DNA of 39,394 bases. It comes from an uncultured Acidimicrobiales bacterium (lineage in GTDB: Bacteria; Actinomycetota; Acidimicrobiia; Acidimicrobiales; SHLQ01). The stretch covers positions 1 to 39,394 of the forward strand of contig CALKGG010000074.1 in assembly GCA_938084885.1 (NCBI GenBank). The letters run 5' to 3'. A program made the translations under genes and the position numbers. Of this stretch, positions 17,025 through 25,932 are shown piece by piece; position 1 is the first letter of the stretch, and each line of letters opens with the position of its first letter. The notes beneath the pieces were generated by a model. It did not search any database, had not been told where the DNA came from, and was given only the letters and a program-made list of their open reading frames with translations.

Positions 17025-17101
17025 GTTTTGAGGGTCCTCGTGCGCAGATTGCGCACCATTTGAAGGTGGTGGGTCGGCTGGGGCCCGCTGGCCTCAAAAA
17101 C
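17025..17101 (-). promoter_or_regulatory. Structured 5' leader of ahcY, candidate cis-regulatory RNA
   Basis: On the minus strand the leader can close with TTTTGAGG against CCTCAAAA (17026-17033 with 17092-17099, 8 bp). Inside are a perfect hairpin TGCGCA-ATC-TGCGCA (17055-17041), a competing CACCA/TGGTG stem (17054-17058 with 17067-17071) and a GC-rich segment. The 3' closing arm lies between the probable Shine-Dalgarno GAGGA (about 17035-17039) and ATG 17024, so closing the stem would hide the start. It does not resemble the SAH, SAM-I or SAM-IV riboswitch consensus as I know them. Function is inference. Confidence 0.4.
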
Positions 17102-17107
17102 CTCTGT

Positions 17108-18277
17108 TCAGCCACCAAGCAGTGTAGCCACCGCTCCGGTGGTAATCGAGAACGAGAGGCCGGGACCTGAAAGTTCTGCACGTTCACCGGCAGACAGCCA
17201 TGCAGCTTCGGTCGGTGAGAGCTTGAGGGTCTCGCCGCCATCGTTGGCGATCGATAGGCAGCTGCGTACCGCAACGACGATTTGGGGGCCGATCACTTCG
17301 ACCTTGTCGGGGGCGCTGTGGCGGCGAACGGAGAACTCTGGTGCCGGTGTGGCAATAGTGTCGCTACTGGCGTCAAGAACCTCGGGATAGCCGGTTTCGG
17401 CAGAGACGACGTCGAGCAGTATTGGCACGTCGATATGTTTTGCGGTGAGACCGCCGCGCAGCACGTTGTCGCTGTTTCCCATGACTTCAAGGCCGAGTCC
17501 GCTGACGTACGCGTGCATATTTCCGGCGTGGAGAAAAAGTGACTGCCCTGGTTCTAACACGACGTAATTGAGCAATGCGCCGACCGCAACACCCGGATCA
17601 CCGGGGTACTCATTCGCGAGTCGACAAATGAGCGCTGCCTCTCCTGCCCACAACTCGTTGGAGTAGACAGAGCAACAGCGGACGAGCTCGGCGACAATTT
17701 CGCCAACAGCTTCTGGTGTTGTGCCGCTGCGTTGGGGGTCGAGCAGTCCCTCCACGACTGCTTTGGGCCCGGCAGAACGAAGCCTGTCGAGCAACGCGTC
17801 GAATCCAATGTCGACAAAGAACCGTTCGGTGTCCTTGGATGGGCGAAACCCGACCATGGCCTCGAACGGGGAGATCGCGTAGATGAGTTCGGGCTTTGGG
17901 TTCTGATCTTTGAAGTTCCGGTTTCGAGCGTCGCGATCGGTACCGGCTGCTTCTTCGGCAGCGAAACCTTCGAGCGCTTGGGCCGACGTTGGGTGCGCTT
18001 GGATACTGAGCGGCGAGTCAGCGGCGAGCAGCTTGACCAGGAATGGGAGCTGGGGTCCAAACCGGTCGACGATTGCGCCGCCGAGCTCGCCCAGTGGGTC
18101 GGCCTCGATGGCGTCGAGCAGGGTTCGTCCATCGGCGAATGTCGACGGTCCTCGCTCATGTGCGCCGTACCAAACTTCGGCTTCAACGTCGGCGCTGCGG
18201 CCTTCGCCGCGCAGCTCAGCTAACCGACTGGTCGAGCCCCACGGGTACTGCTGAAGTATGCCGATCAACCGCTGCAT
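17108..18277 (-). CDS. manA: Mannose-6-phosphate isomerase, class I
   Basis: This 389-aa zinc enzyme interconverts fructose-6-phosphate and mannose-6-phosphate, feeding GDP-mannose and mannolipid synthesis. The type I signatures are clear: 'LSIQAHP' (Gln and His ligands), 'NPKPELIYA' (Glu ligand), and 'LFLHAGNMHAYVSGLGLEVMGNSDNVLRGGLTAKHID' near residues 240-285. The N-terminal 'YPWGSTSRLAEL' is also typical. It starts 11 bp after the Trm112-like gene and belongs to the manB operon. Confidence 0.96.
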   Translation of the reverse strand: MQRLIGILQQYPWGSTSRLAELRGEGRSADVEAEVWYGAHERGPSTFADGRTLLDAIEADPLGELGGAIVDRFGPQLPFLVKLLAADSPLSIQAHPTSAQALEGFAAEEAAGTDRDARNRNFKDQNPKPELIYAISPFEAMVGFRPSKDTERFFVDIGFDALLDRLRSAGPKAVVEGLLDPQRSGTTPEAVGEIVAELVRCCSVYSNELWAGEAALICRLANEYPGDPGVAVGALLNYVVLEPGQSLFLHAGNMHAYVSGLGLEVMGNSDNVLRGGLTAKHIDVPILLDVVSAETGYPEVLDASSDTIATPAPEFSVRRHSAPDKVEVIGPQIVVAVRSCLSIANDGGETLKLSPTEAAWLSAGERAELSGPGLSFSITTGAVATLLGG

Positions 18278-18287
18278 CAGGCGCTAC

Positions 18288-18524
18288 TCAATCAGCGAAG
18301 GTCGGGCGCAGACCGTCGGCCTCGACCTTGGTCATAATACGCGCCATCTCGGACGCGTCGAGCGTCTCGGCCTTGTCGATCAGCATGATTGGAATGTCGT
18401 TGCTGATCGAGTAGCGAAGCGACAACCGCGGGTTCACCAGCGAGTTCTCATCGGCGAGATAGTAGAGCGGCCCCTTGTCCTTTGGGCATGCGAGGATATC
18501 GAGGAGCTGTTGAGCGAGAGCCAT
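18288..18524 (-). CDS. Trm112/UPF0434-like small protein
   Basis: This 78-aa protein of the Trm112-like family shows 'LLDILACPKDKGPLYYLADENSLVNPRLSLRYSI' and 'DIPIMLIDKAETL'. In eukaryotes and archaea Trm112 activates methyltransferases; the bacterial role is unknown. Only one cysteine (in ACPKDKGPL) remains of the usual zinc ligands, a form I recall from other actinobacteria. It is packed between manB (5-bp gap) and manA (10-bp gap), so it is cotranscribed with them. Confidence 0.85.
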   Translation of the reverse strand: MALAQQLLDILACPKDKGPLYYLADENSLVNPRLSLRYSISNDIPIMLIDKAETLDASEMARIMTKVEADGLRPTFAD

Positions 18525-18529
18525 GGCGG

Positions 18530-19891
18530 TCAGGATACCTCCGACGCTTGCGCCATGTGCGACTGCACTTCGGACACTCGTGCAGCAACAGCGGCATCGT
18601 CTGCTGCCTCAAGATTGAGGCGCAAGAGTGGTTCGGTGTTCGATGCACGCAGGCTGAACCACCAATCGCCGTGGTCGACGGTGAGGCCGTCGAGTCGATC
18701 TTGAGCTGCGCTCGCATACACGGTGGCGACGTGGTCGATGACGGCGCCAGTACTGCCCACCGTCGTGTTGATCTCTCCTGACGCTCGATACCGGCGGAGC
18801 GGCGCAACGAGCTCGTGGAGCGCCTTTTCCGACCGGCACATCGCGGCGAGAATCACCGCGGCGGCGATCATTCCAGAGTCGGCACGCCAGTTGTCTCGAA
18901 AGTAGTAGTGCCCAGAATGCTCGCCCCCAAAGGCGGCACCGGTCTCGGCCATGACGGCCTTGATGAAGCTGTGCCCGACCCGAGTTCGCACCGCTGTTCC
19001 GCCATTTTCTGCAATGAGTTCGGGAACGACTTTGGAACAGATCAGGTTGTGCAAGATCGTCGCGCCGGGTTCGGCCTCCAGCACCTGTTCGGCGACGAGC
19101 GCCGTCGTGAGCGATCCGGATACACCTTCGGCATTGGCGTCGACGAGAAAGACTCGATCGGCGTCGCCATCGAAGGCCAAGCCAACATCGGCGCCGACCT
19201 CGAGCACCCGCGCTTTGAGGTCGACGAGGTTGTCCTCGTTCAACGGGTCGGCTGGGTGGTTGGGGAAGGTACCGTCCAGCTCTTCGTACATGATTTCGAG
19301 CTCGAACGGCAGGTGTGCGAATACTGCGGGCACGACGAGGCCACCCATGCCGTTCGCGGTATCGGCAACGATCTTGAGCGGTGTCAGGGCCGACACATCG
19401 ATGAAGCTCAGCACGTGCTGCGCGAAATCGTCGAGCATCTGCCGGCTCGTGCGCGTGCCCGGCGTCCCCTGTGGTGCAAGCAGCGTTCGAGCATGTTCCT
19501 TGATTGTTGACAAACCGGATTCGGCACCGAGCGGCGCTGCGCCTTTCAGGCACATCTTGATCCCGTTGTACTCGGCAGGGTTGTGCGATGCAGTGAACAC
19601 GGCGCCTGGCATGTCGAGCGATCCCGACGCGAAGTACAACATGTCGGTCGATGCCAGTCCAATGTCGATGACGTCGAGGCCTTGGCTGAGTGCGCCAGCT
19701 GCGAACTCTGCAGCGAACTCGGGGCCGGTGGGGCGCATGTCGTGACCAACAACGATCGAATCCGCGCCGTGCTCGTTGGCCACGAACCGGGCGAAGGAGG
19801 CACCGATCGAGCGGCTTAGCTCCGCGTCGAGTTCTTGAGGCGCAAGTCCACGAACGTCATAGGCCTTGAAGATTGCATCGATATTTCCCAT
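18530..19891 (-). CDS. manB: Phosphomannomutase/phosphoglucomutase
   Basis: This 453-aa alpha-D-phosphohexomutase converts mannose-6-phosphate to mannose-1-phosphate, the step after ManA. It begins 'MGNIDAIFKAYDVRG'. The phosphoserine loop is 'FTASHNPAEYNGIKMC', the metal loop 'LAFDGDADRVFLVD', the sugar-specificity loop 'GGEHSGHYYFRDN', and the phosphate-binding C-terminal segment 'LRASNTEPLLRLNLEA'. ATG 19891 is chosen because the protein begins at the family's usual N-terminus and a GGGG-rich ribosome binding site is 8 nt upstream; the frame stays open further upstream without homology. A terminator-like hairpin separates it from the GtrA-GT2 gene. Confidence 0.95.
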   Translation of the reverse strand: MGNIDAIFKAYDVRGLAPQELDAELSRSIGASFARFVANEHGADSIVVGHDMRPTGPEFAAEFAAGALSQGLDVIDIGLASTDMLYFASGSLDMPGAVFTASHNPAEYNGIKMCLKGAAPLGAESGLSTIKEHARTLLAPQGTPGTRTSRQMLDDFAQHVLSFIDVSALTPLKIVADTANGMGGLVVPAVFAHLPFELEIMYEELDGTFPNHPADPLNEDNLVDLKARVLEVGADVGLAFDGDADRVFLVDANAEGVSGSLTTALVAEQVLEAEPGATILHNLICSKVVPELIAENGGTAVRTRVGHSFIKAVMAETGAAFGGEHSGHYYFRDNWRADSGMIAAAVILAAMCRSEKALHELVAPLRRYRASGEINTTVGSTGAVIDHVATVYASAAQDRLDGLTVDHGDWWFSLRASNTEPLLRLNLEAADDAAVAARVSEVQSHMAQASEVS

Positions 19892-19927
19892 GAGAGACAC
19901 CCCTTGTGATTCCTGGTTCTCATCGGC

Positions 19928-19948
19928 AAACCTAACCCGAGCGTTAGG
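19928..19948 (-). terminator. Short hairpin between the GtrA-GT2 gene and manB
   Basis: On the minus strand CCTAAC-GCTCGG-GTTAGG (19948-19931) forms a 6-bp stem followed by TTTG. It is just after the GtrA-GT2 stop and could attenuate read-through into manB. It is weak as a terminator. Confidence 0.4.
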
Positions 19949-19955
19949 GCGGGAG

Positions 19956-21122
19956 TTAACGAAGTACCGGTTCTGGGAGCATTGCGACTCGATCTGGGTC
20001 GGTGTATTCGCCGCGGGCTGACCAACGCCGGATACGGCCAATGTCGGCAAGGAGCTGCATGGTGTCCGCGAGAAGGCTCACCGTCGACGCGTCGGTCTCG
20101 GCTGGGCTCATCGGCACCTCGACGAGCGTGAGCCGCCAACGTTCGACCAGATGGAAGATCTCGATGTCAAACGAGAAGCCGTTGAGCTTGGTCTTCGAGA
20201 AGATCAAGTCGGCAACATCGCCCCGAAAACCTTTGCATCCCGCCTGGGTATCTCGGTATTGGCCGAGGAGCAGCACATGGGTTGCGAGATTGACGAGCCT
20301 GCCGCCAATGTCGCGCACGAGTCCGGCGCTTGTGTGAGTGACGAGGCGCGAATCGCGTCGTGTACCAACAACGACGTCCCAACCCGCTTCAACTTCGCCC
20401 AGGATGCGCACAACCTCGGGCGGTCCATAGGCGAGGTCGGCGTCGAGAAACACTCGAGTTCGCCCGGTCGCGGCCAACATACCTTCGCGAACAGCTCCAC
20501 CCTTGCCAAGATTTTGGGGCAGGAGAATGCCCGTGGCCCGACCCGTTGCTTGCGCAGCAGCGGCGGTGCCATCGCCCGAGCCGTCGTCCACGACGACGAT
20601 CTCGAAATCACTCGGATCGATCAAGGTCGCGAGGTGTTGGTGCAAGGCGTCGATTGTTTCCTCGATGCGTTCGGCCTCTTTGTAGGCGGGCACGACGACC
20701 GACAGGCGCAGCTGATCGTCGGGTTGCAGTCGGTTTGCTGGTTCGCCTTGTTCGGAACGAACAACTTGGAAGAGGAACCACCGGTTTGATGCGGCTCGAA
20801 CCACTGCCGCTGCGGCAATAGCAACGGCCTTGGCGAGCCACGACCGCTCAGACGAGAGCAAGAGAACAAAGAGATCGACCATGCCAGCGACTGCAATCGA
20901 TGAGATGAAGGCGGCTGGACGATGAATCCAGCGAAGATTCGGGTCGTTGCGCAGCGTGTACTTGCGGTGAGCGGACATGGCGAAAATCGCCGCAATCACC
21001 AACGCGGCGATGTCGGCGGCCCACCAGCGGAACCCGCGGTCGAACAAAAAGAGATACAGCGAGAAGTCGAGCAGTGTCGCGGCCACCGCAACGGCGACAA
21101 AGAAGCGCAATCGTCGTGTCAT
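19956..21122 (-). CDS. GtrA-like membrane domain fused to polyprenol-phosphate GT2 glycosyltransferase
   Basis: This 388-aa protein combines a GtrA-like domain (residues ~1-125, four membrane segments, 'FDRGFRWWAADIAALVIAAIFAMSAHRKYTL') with a family 2 glycosyltransferase (about 138-370). The GT2 part shows 'LSVVVPAYKEAERIEETIDALH', 'FEIVVVDDGSGDGT', 'NLGKGGAVREGML', 'VFLDADLAYGPPEV' and 'DTQAGCKGFR', typical of dolichol/polyprenol-phosphate mannose or glucose synthases. It probably transfers a sugar from its nucleotide onto polyprenol phosphate, and the GtrA part may help flip the product. The large membrane protein upstream overlaps it by 4 bp, so donor-lipid synthesis and use appear coupled. 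Its place beside manA and manB favours mannose, by inference. Confidence 0.88.
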   Translation of the reverse strand: MTRRLRFFVAVAVAATLLDFSLYLFLFDRGFRWWAADIAALVIAAIFAMSAHRKYTLRNDPNLRWIHRPAAFISSIAVAGMVDLFVLLLSSERSWLAKAVAIAAAAVVRAASNRWFLFQVVRSEQGEPANRLQPDDQLRLSVVVPAYKEAERIEETIDALHQHLATLIDPSDFEIVVVDDGSGDGTAAAAQATGRATGILLPQNLGKGGAVREGMLAATGRTRVFLDADLAYGPPEVVRILGEVEAGWDVVVGTRRDSRLVTHTSAGLVRDIGGRLVNLATHVLLLGQYRDTQAGCKGFRGDVADLIFSKTKLNGFSFDIEIFHLVERWRLTLVEVPMSPAETDASTVSLLADTMQLLADIGRIRRWSARGEYTDPDRVAMLPEPVLR

Positions 21123-24100
21123 ACCGTCACCGGCTCTGGTTCGACATCGAGTCGAAGCTCGGACGAATCGTCGCTCTTGCGCTCGCCAATCGGGCCCGGC
21201 ACGACGGTGTTCGTCCGCCGTGAGGGTCCGCTACCCATGGTCGAGCGAGCAGCGACGCCCATCGCCATGAGACCGAGCCCGGTCAAGAGCAGTGCAACCC
21301 AATCGGTCGCTGTTCGACTGAAGTGCAATTCCACATCAGTACTGGTCGGCACGACAACCATAAAGTTGGGGGCTACGCGAAACGGTCCTTCGGCGCCGGT
21401 GGCCTTCCACGCAGGGAAGAACGACGAGCGGATGAGCACCGGTGTCCCGATCTGGTCGACGGTAAAGCTGATGCGGTCGGTGTCGGCATCGATGTTCGAG
21501 ACCACGGTTTCCTGTTCGACAGGATTCTCCGGGAGCAGTGCCTGAAGCCCAAGATCATCGAGACCAATTTCCCCAGCGCGGGGAGTTTCCTCACCCTCGT
21601 ATCGGGCGAGCACATCGTCGACATCGACCGTGGCCCAATCGTCGAGGCCGCTGGTGGCTGGTCGAATGTTGCCCAGGTCACCAAACCATTCGACACCAAC
21701 ATCGAGCCATTCGTGCTGCGCGTCACTGACACCATCGATAACAACAGGAACAACGGACAGCGGTTCGACCAACACCGACGAGGTCTCAAATACCACCCAC
21801 GGCGCCGAGGCCGCAACCTCGCTCAACCCAGGGTGGTCACGGGCTGCTTGGATTGTTTGCGGCGAGAACGCAAGGTAATAGCGCACGCCAAGCTCGTTCA
21901 TTCGTTCGACACCTCGATCGATATCGAACGTGCCGTAGGGCAGATTGCGCATGGCCTGCGATGGGCCTCCCACCGACTGCTCCCCAATCATCCGCCGTGG
22001 TGCAGACAAGTCGCTTTGCAAAAGGAAATGGTAGGGAACCGTCGGTGTTGCCTCGAAGAACAACCCCTCCATCGACCCAATGCAGCCGTCGGTCCACAGC
22101 GGAAGCAACATCATGGCCATCGTCGTGCCGTACCGGTTGAGCTCGGGAGCAAACTCCCACATTGCGCGCCCACAACCAATCTCTTGACCAACGCCGAGCA
22201 TCGTGCGCGAGATGAGTTGGTACTCCTCGAAACCGCCTTGTCCAACGTCGCCAACAGCCGCGGTGTTAATCCCCTTGCCTTCGAGTCCCGAAAAGTTCCA
22301 GGTCGACCAACCCTGCACGAAGCTGTTGTCATTCGAGGTGATGTCGAGTCCAGCAAAGCTCCATGAGCGCCCGTCGACCGTCTCGTTCGTTCCGCCGAGC
22401 GTGTTCAACGCAAGGCCGAGCAGGATGAAGATCGAGGTGGCCACAACAATGGGCGCAGAAACCGTTCCGGCGTCGGCCGATGAGGTGATTTTGCGGCTGA
22501 CCGCGGCGAGAAGACCACGCGGTTCCCTTGTCGTTGGTGGAGGTGCGGGCAATCCAGCTTCAGCGGCTGCTTCGGCCGCCGCGAGGTCATGGGCGACCCG
22601 ACGGTTCTGTGCCTTGACCCGCAGGACCGCCGAAAGTCCGGCCGCAAGCACCACGACAATCGACAGCAGGAGAACAAGCGCCCAGAACGCTCCCCGACCC
22701 GTCGTGAGCGTCGACGCCTGCACGTCACGAGCAGGCGTGGCGACCAGGATCCCAATCGCGGTAACCACGGCGACGATTTCGACGTTGTTGAGCGCCCGGC
22801 TCATCACGCGCGGAATTTCGGTGCCGAGCACCGCCACGACGACCAGGATCGCAAGCACCCGAAGCGCATAGCCCAATGCATCCGGCACGTAGTCGCCCAG
22901 TACGGGCCATAGGTCGCCAAGTCCATCGATCGCCGGTGTTGGGCCATCGCCGCCGGGTTCGGGCCACCGAACGGCTCCGCGAATCTGGTTCGGGATCAGC
23001 AAGATCGCGGCAGCGCCAAGCGACCCCACGCGTATAGCAAATGGCGTTCGGGCCAGCTCGGAGATCAGCAACGCTACGCCGAGGGCGGCGAGGAGGGTGA
23101 CGCTCAGATAGTAGAAGGGCAGGATGCGAGCGTTCCATAACCGCCCGTCGGGAAACCACACAAAGGCCACGGCCATCGCTGCGGCCGACAGCGTCAACAA
23201 CCCACCCAGCTCGACACGACGGATCACCGACAGGACGAGTCCAACAACGGCGAGAGTTAGCACGACGGGAAGGGGCGGGTAGTCGCTCAACACGTCGGAC
23301 GGATTCAGATCACTTCGGGTGACCAACGGCGAGTGAATGATCTCGATGCGCTCCCAACCCATATCGTTCAGAAAGTCCGAACGCAGCGCGAACGGCAGCA
23401 CCCAAAACGCAGACACCATGCCCGACAGCGCTCCCGCACCCACGATCCACGGGACAGCTCCGAAGCGACCTTGGATCAGACGCAACACCATGAGCAGCAC
23501 AACGATAGTGAGCAGCCAGAACGCAGGAAGGAGGTGGCTGAGGCCGGTGAGGGCAATGAAGATGCCGCCCAAGACCTTGCCTTGGCCGGTGCGAGTGCCC
23601 CGGATGACAAAGCCGAGCGCAACGAGCGACAAGGCGAGCGAAATCGATGCAGCGAACTCACCAGCGAGCGTGGAGGCAATGTTGCCGCCGTAGATGTTGA
23701 ACGAACGGTCAAAGGCAAACGCGAGGCTGCCGACGGCGAGCACGGCAGGGCCAGGAAAACGAAGACCCGACAGATGGCCGAGCGCCCACGCCGCAACCGG
23801 AAACAAAACAACGCCGCTCACCGCCACCAATTTGAACGCCACGTTGTAGGGCAAGCTAATGAGCAGGGGCGCAAGCGCAGCGGTGGCGATTCCGAGCTGC
23901 ACGGCTCGGGCTCGGTTGCCGGTGAAGGCGAAATAGCCGATCGCGCCAGCGAGCAGAGCCACGATTGGGAACGACACGAACGGGTTCAGACCCACGTCGA
24001 GGATGACGATCGCGAGTGCGGGCAGCACAAAATAGAAATGGAATGCGGGGAAACCCGAATACCAGTCTGGGGTCCAGCCGGTCAGGCGAAAGTTCGGGAG

Positions 24101-24292
24101 CAGCTCGTCGCGCAAGAACGCCGGTCCCCACACGTGGGCGCCCATGTCGCCACCGGTCGGAGTCGTGTCCGAAAAGATCAGCGACGGTTGCAGTTGCCAA
24201 AAGACAAACACCGAACACGCCACGACGACGACGCTGGTCACCCACCGTTCGAGCCGGTCCGCGCCGGTCTTGTCTTCAGCTCCCGACGTCAT
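21119..24292 (-). CDS. Large polytopic membrane protein, PTPS-related/GT-C-like
   Basis: This 1057-aa protein has an N-terminal membrane segment, then 'SDTTPTGGDMGAHVWGPAFLRDELLPNFRLTGWTPDWYSGFPAFHFYFVLPAL' [positions 41-92; key residues D49, H53], about a dozen membrane segments to residue ~660, and a large extracytoplasmic C-terminal part before a last membrane segment near 1005-1025. The Asp-rich first loop and layout fit the '6-pyruvoyl-tetrahydropterin synthase-related' membrane family, which in my view consists of GT-C-type glycosyltransferases using polyprenol-linked sugars. The 4-bp ATGA overlap with the GtrA-GT2 gene supports that pairing. Acceptor and sugar are unknown. Confidence 0.75.
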   Translation of the reverse strand: MTSGAEDKTGADRLERWVTSVVVVACSVFVFWQLQPSLIFSDTTPTGGDMGAHVWGPAFLRDELLPNFRLTGWTPDWYSGFPAFHFYFVLPALAIVILDVGLNPFVSFPIVALLAGAIGYFAFTGNRARAVQLGIATAALAPLLISLPYNVAFKLVAVSGVVLFPVAAWALGHLSGLRFPGPAVLAVGSLAFAFDRSFNIYGGNIASTLAGEFAASISLALSLVALGFVIRGTRTGQGKVLGGIFIALTGLSHLLPAFWLLTIVVLLMVLRLIQGRFGAVPWIVGAGALSGMVSAFWVLPFALRSDFLNDMGWERIEIIHSPLVTRSDLNPSDVLSDYPPLPVVLTLAVVGLVLSVIRRVELGGLLTLSAAAMAVAFVWFPDGRLWNARILPFYYLSVTLLAALGVALLISELARTPFAIRVGSLGAAAILLIPNQIRGAVRWPEPGGDGPTPAIDGLGDLWPVLGDYVPDALGYALRVLAILVVVAVLGTEIPRVMSRALNNVEIVAVVTAIGILVATPARDVQASTLTTGRGAFWALVLLLSIVVVLAAGLSAVLRVKAQNRRVAHDLAAAEAAAEAGLPAPPPTTREPRGLLAAVSRKITSSADAGTVSAPIVVATSIFILLGLALNTLGGTNETVDGRSWSFAGLDITSNDNSFVQGWSTWNFSGLEGKGINTAAVGDVGQGGFEEYQLISRTMLGVGQEIGCGRAMWEFAPELNRYGTTMAMMLLPLWTDGCIGSMEGLFFEATPTVPYHFLLQSDLSAPRRMIGEQSVGGPSQAMRNLPYGTFDIDRGVERMNELGVRYYLAFSPQTIQAARDHPGLSEVAASAPWVVFETSSVLVEPLSVVPVVIDGVSDAQHEWLDVGVEWFGDLGNIRPATSGLDDWATVDVDDVLARYEGEETPRAGEIGLDDLGLQALLPENPVEQETVVSNIDADTDRISFTVDQIGTPVLIRSSFFPAWKATGAEGPFRVAPNFMVVVPTSTDVELHFSRTATDWVALLLTGLGLMAMGVAARSTMGSGPSRRTNTVVPGPIGERKSDDSSELRLDVEPEPVTV

Positions 24293-24328
24293 AGAGACAG
24301 CTTCTCATCTCTGTGACCACAGCGGGTA

Positions 24329-24526
24329 TCAGCGCGCTGAGGAATCGGCAATCTCGTCGAGAACACCCTCGAGCGAAAGGGTTTCGCCAGCAGCTTCCCA
24401 AATTCGAAGATCACAATGCGAACACGAATGGAGCGTTCGAAGTTCGGCGTCGATCTCGAGGTTGAGCGACACCATTGCTCGCTCACACTTTGCGCACTTC
24501 GTTGGTTGCACGTCGGTCCGCTTCAT
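24329..24526 (-). CDS. Small zinc-ribbon protein
   Basis: This roughly 65-aa protein has two CxxC knuckles, 'CAKC' and 'CSHC', 22 residues apart, a probable zinc ribbon, with an acidic C-terminus. ATG 24526 has AAAGG about 10 nt upstream; a GTG at 24535 in the same frame would add three residues. It lies 36 bp before the large membrane protein gene and is likely cotranscribed. No function is assigned. Confidence 0.7.
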   Translation of the reverse strand: MKRTDVQPTKCAKCERAMVSLNLEIDAELRTLHSCSHCDLRIWEAAGETLSLEGVLDEIADSSAR

Positions 24527-24662
24527 TCCATTCACCCTTTGGTTCGCTAGTCCCTTCCTTTCGGTTGGAACTGCAATCGGGTGAGGCCCAGTGCCAACTT
24601 GGGGACGAATGGCCCGGTGAACCTAGGCCATTGGTCCCGCGCCCGGTCGAGGTATTGGCCCC

Positions 24663-25487
24663 CTACCCCGCCGTGAGGAGGGCGATCACGGTGACGGCAT
24701 TAAAGGTCATATGCGCCACAATCGCTGGGAGCAGCCGGCCGTACTTGTGGGCAAGCATTCCAAAGCCGGCGCCGACCACGGTCAGCGGTGCCAGGTTGAC
24801 CCACGAGAAATGCACGGCGCCGAAGAGCAGGCTTGCGCTGGTTATCCCAGCAACGGGGCCAAAGCGGTCGACCAGCGATCGTTGCACCACGCCTCGATAG
24901 AACAGCTCTTCGACGATGGGTGCACCAACGACGACGCCGAGAACCAAGGCGACGAGATCGACCGGCCCGTGAATGCTGTCGACGAGTGACAGGGCGCGAC
25001 CATCTGGAGCGAAATCGCCCAAGATGAGCGTCATGATCGTCACGATGATGATGACGATCGGAATCTGCAGGATGAATCCGGCACCGAATCCGCGAACAAC
25101 ATCGAGTGGCTCGCCGCGGAACGACCAACCCGGCCGACTCCGCCCGAGTGCCCCGGCAACAACCCAGGTGATGCTCAACATGACGACCCACGCCGGCACC
25201 TGGCCAAGCATCTGCAGCGCAAGAGGAATCGAATCGTTCGTGAACTCATCGCCAAGGCGGTTCTGCGCCACTGCACGCCCGAGGAAACCTCCGGGGCGTT
25301 GGGGCGTGGTCAGCGAATACCCAAACGCAAGGTACGCAGTGAATACGGCGGTCGCTGCGAATTGTCCGCCGCCCCACCCAAGCAAGGCCTCGACCAGACC
25401 CCACGGACGCTGACCGCTGGTCGAGCCGAGAGGTTTCGACCCGCCCCGATCGCTGTTAGCCCCGGTACTCTCCACTCCTGCGCTCAC
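24663..25487 (-). CDS. CPBP family intramembrane metalloprotease
   Basis: This 274-aa membrane protein has seven or so hydrophobic segments. The CPBP/Abi motifs are present: EE-x3-R in 'PIVEELFYRGVVQ', the second-motif histidine in 'LLFGAVHFSW', and the third in 'IVAHMTFNAV'. Relatives include CAAX prenyl proteases and bacteriocin self-immunity proteins; the substrate is unknown. GTG 25487 is supported by a TAGCGT element exactly 6 nt upstream and no Shine-Dalgarno. The N-terminal ~30 residues are Gly/Ser-rich and cytoplasmic. Confidence 0.88.
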   Translation of the reverse strand: MSAGVESTGANSDRGGSKPLGSTSGQRPWGLVEALLGWGGGQFAATAVFTAYLAFGYSLTTPQRPGGFLGRAVAQNRLGDEFTNDSIPLALQMLGQVPAWVVMLSITWVVAGALGRSRPGWSFRGEPLDVVRGFGAGFILQIPIVIIIVTIMTLILGDFAPDGRALSLVDSIHGPVDLVALVLGVVVGAPIVEELFYRGVVQRSLVDRFGPVAGITSASLLFGAVHFSWVNLAPLTVVGAGFGMLAHKYGRLLPAIVAHMTFNAVTVIALLTAG

Positions 25488-25499
25488 GGTGAGACGCTA
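25488..25499 (-). promoter_or_regulatory. Leaderless -10 element of the CPBP gene
   Basis: Minus-strand TAGCGT, then CTCACC (6 nt), then GTG 25487. The same TAGCGT-N6-GTG arrangement is found at 37253-37264. Confidence 0.5.
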
Positions 25500-25512
25500 G
25501 CGCGAGAAATCT

Positions 25513-25737
25513 CTAGCTGGCCTGCAACGAGTAAATGCCGCGAGGAGCTCGCTCGTCGCGAAGTTCCCAACCTTGCGGCGGTGTCGATCGATCGGCATGG
25601 GTTGCGCACAAATCGTGCGTCATTGGGTGACCTTCGATGTGGAGCGTCTCGATCCACACGATCTGGCTCTCGTAGTCATAGGACATGGTCGCAGCAGCGG
25701 CGATCGAACATGTCGGGCGGGCACAACTTCGGCTCAT
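25513..25737 (-). CDS. DUF3499 family protein
   Basis: This 74-aa actinobacterial protein has the DUF3499 pattern: 'CARPTC' near the N-terminus, 'ATMSYDYESQIVWIETL', 'HDLCATHADRSTPPQGWELRD'. The cysteines and histidine (C-x4-C, C-x2-H) suggest a small zinc site. The function is unknown, but the gene sits near manB across Actinobacteria. ATG 25737 is taken as start; a TTG at 25746 is also in frame. TACGAT lies 8 nt before the ATG, again a near-leaderless setting. Confidence 0.85.
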   Translation of the reverse strand: MSRSCARPTCSIAAAATMSYDYESQIVWIETLHIEGHPMTHDLCATHADRSTPPQGWELRDERAPRGIYSLQAS

Positions 25738-25932
25738 GGCACCCAATCGTACAACAGCGCGTTCACGTGCGCGCGGACCGCGCGAATGGTGCGGGCTTCG
25801 GTCGCCGACCCGGTGACGGGAGCGCGTTCAACGACCACGCGCGGTTCAAACGCCGCCAAGATTTGCGATGATGGAGTCCCATTGACATAAAGACCGAGTG
25901 AAAACACCGTCATTGGTCCGACAATTCGGAAT

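Noticed and set aside
17025..17101. SAH or SAM riboswitch upstream of ahcY
   Set aside because: The conserved core sequences of the SAH, SAM-I and SAM-IV classes are not visible; it is kept only as an unclassified structured leader.
23333..24316. Long plus-strand open frame opposite the large membrane protein gene
   Set aside because: Its product is Arg/His/Gln-rich with no family resemblance; it is the antisense shadow of a GC-rich gene.
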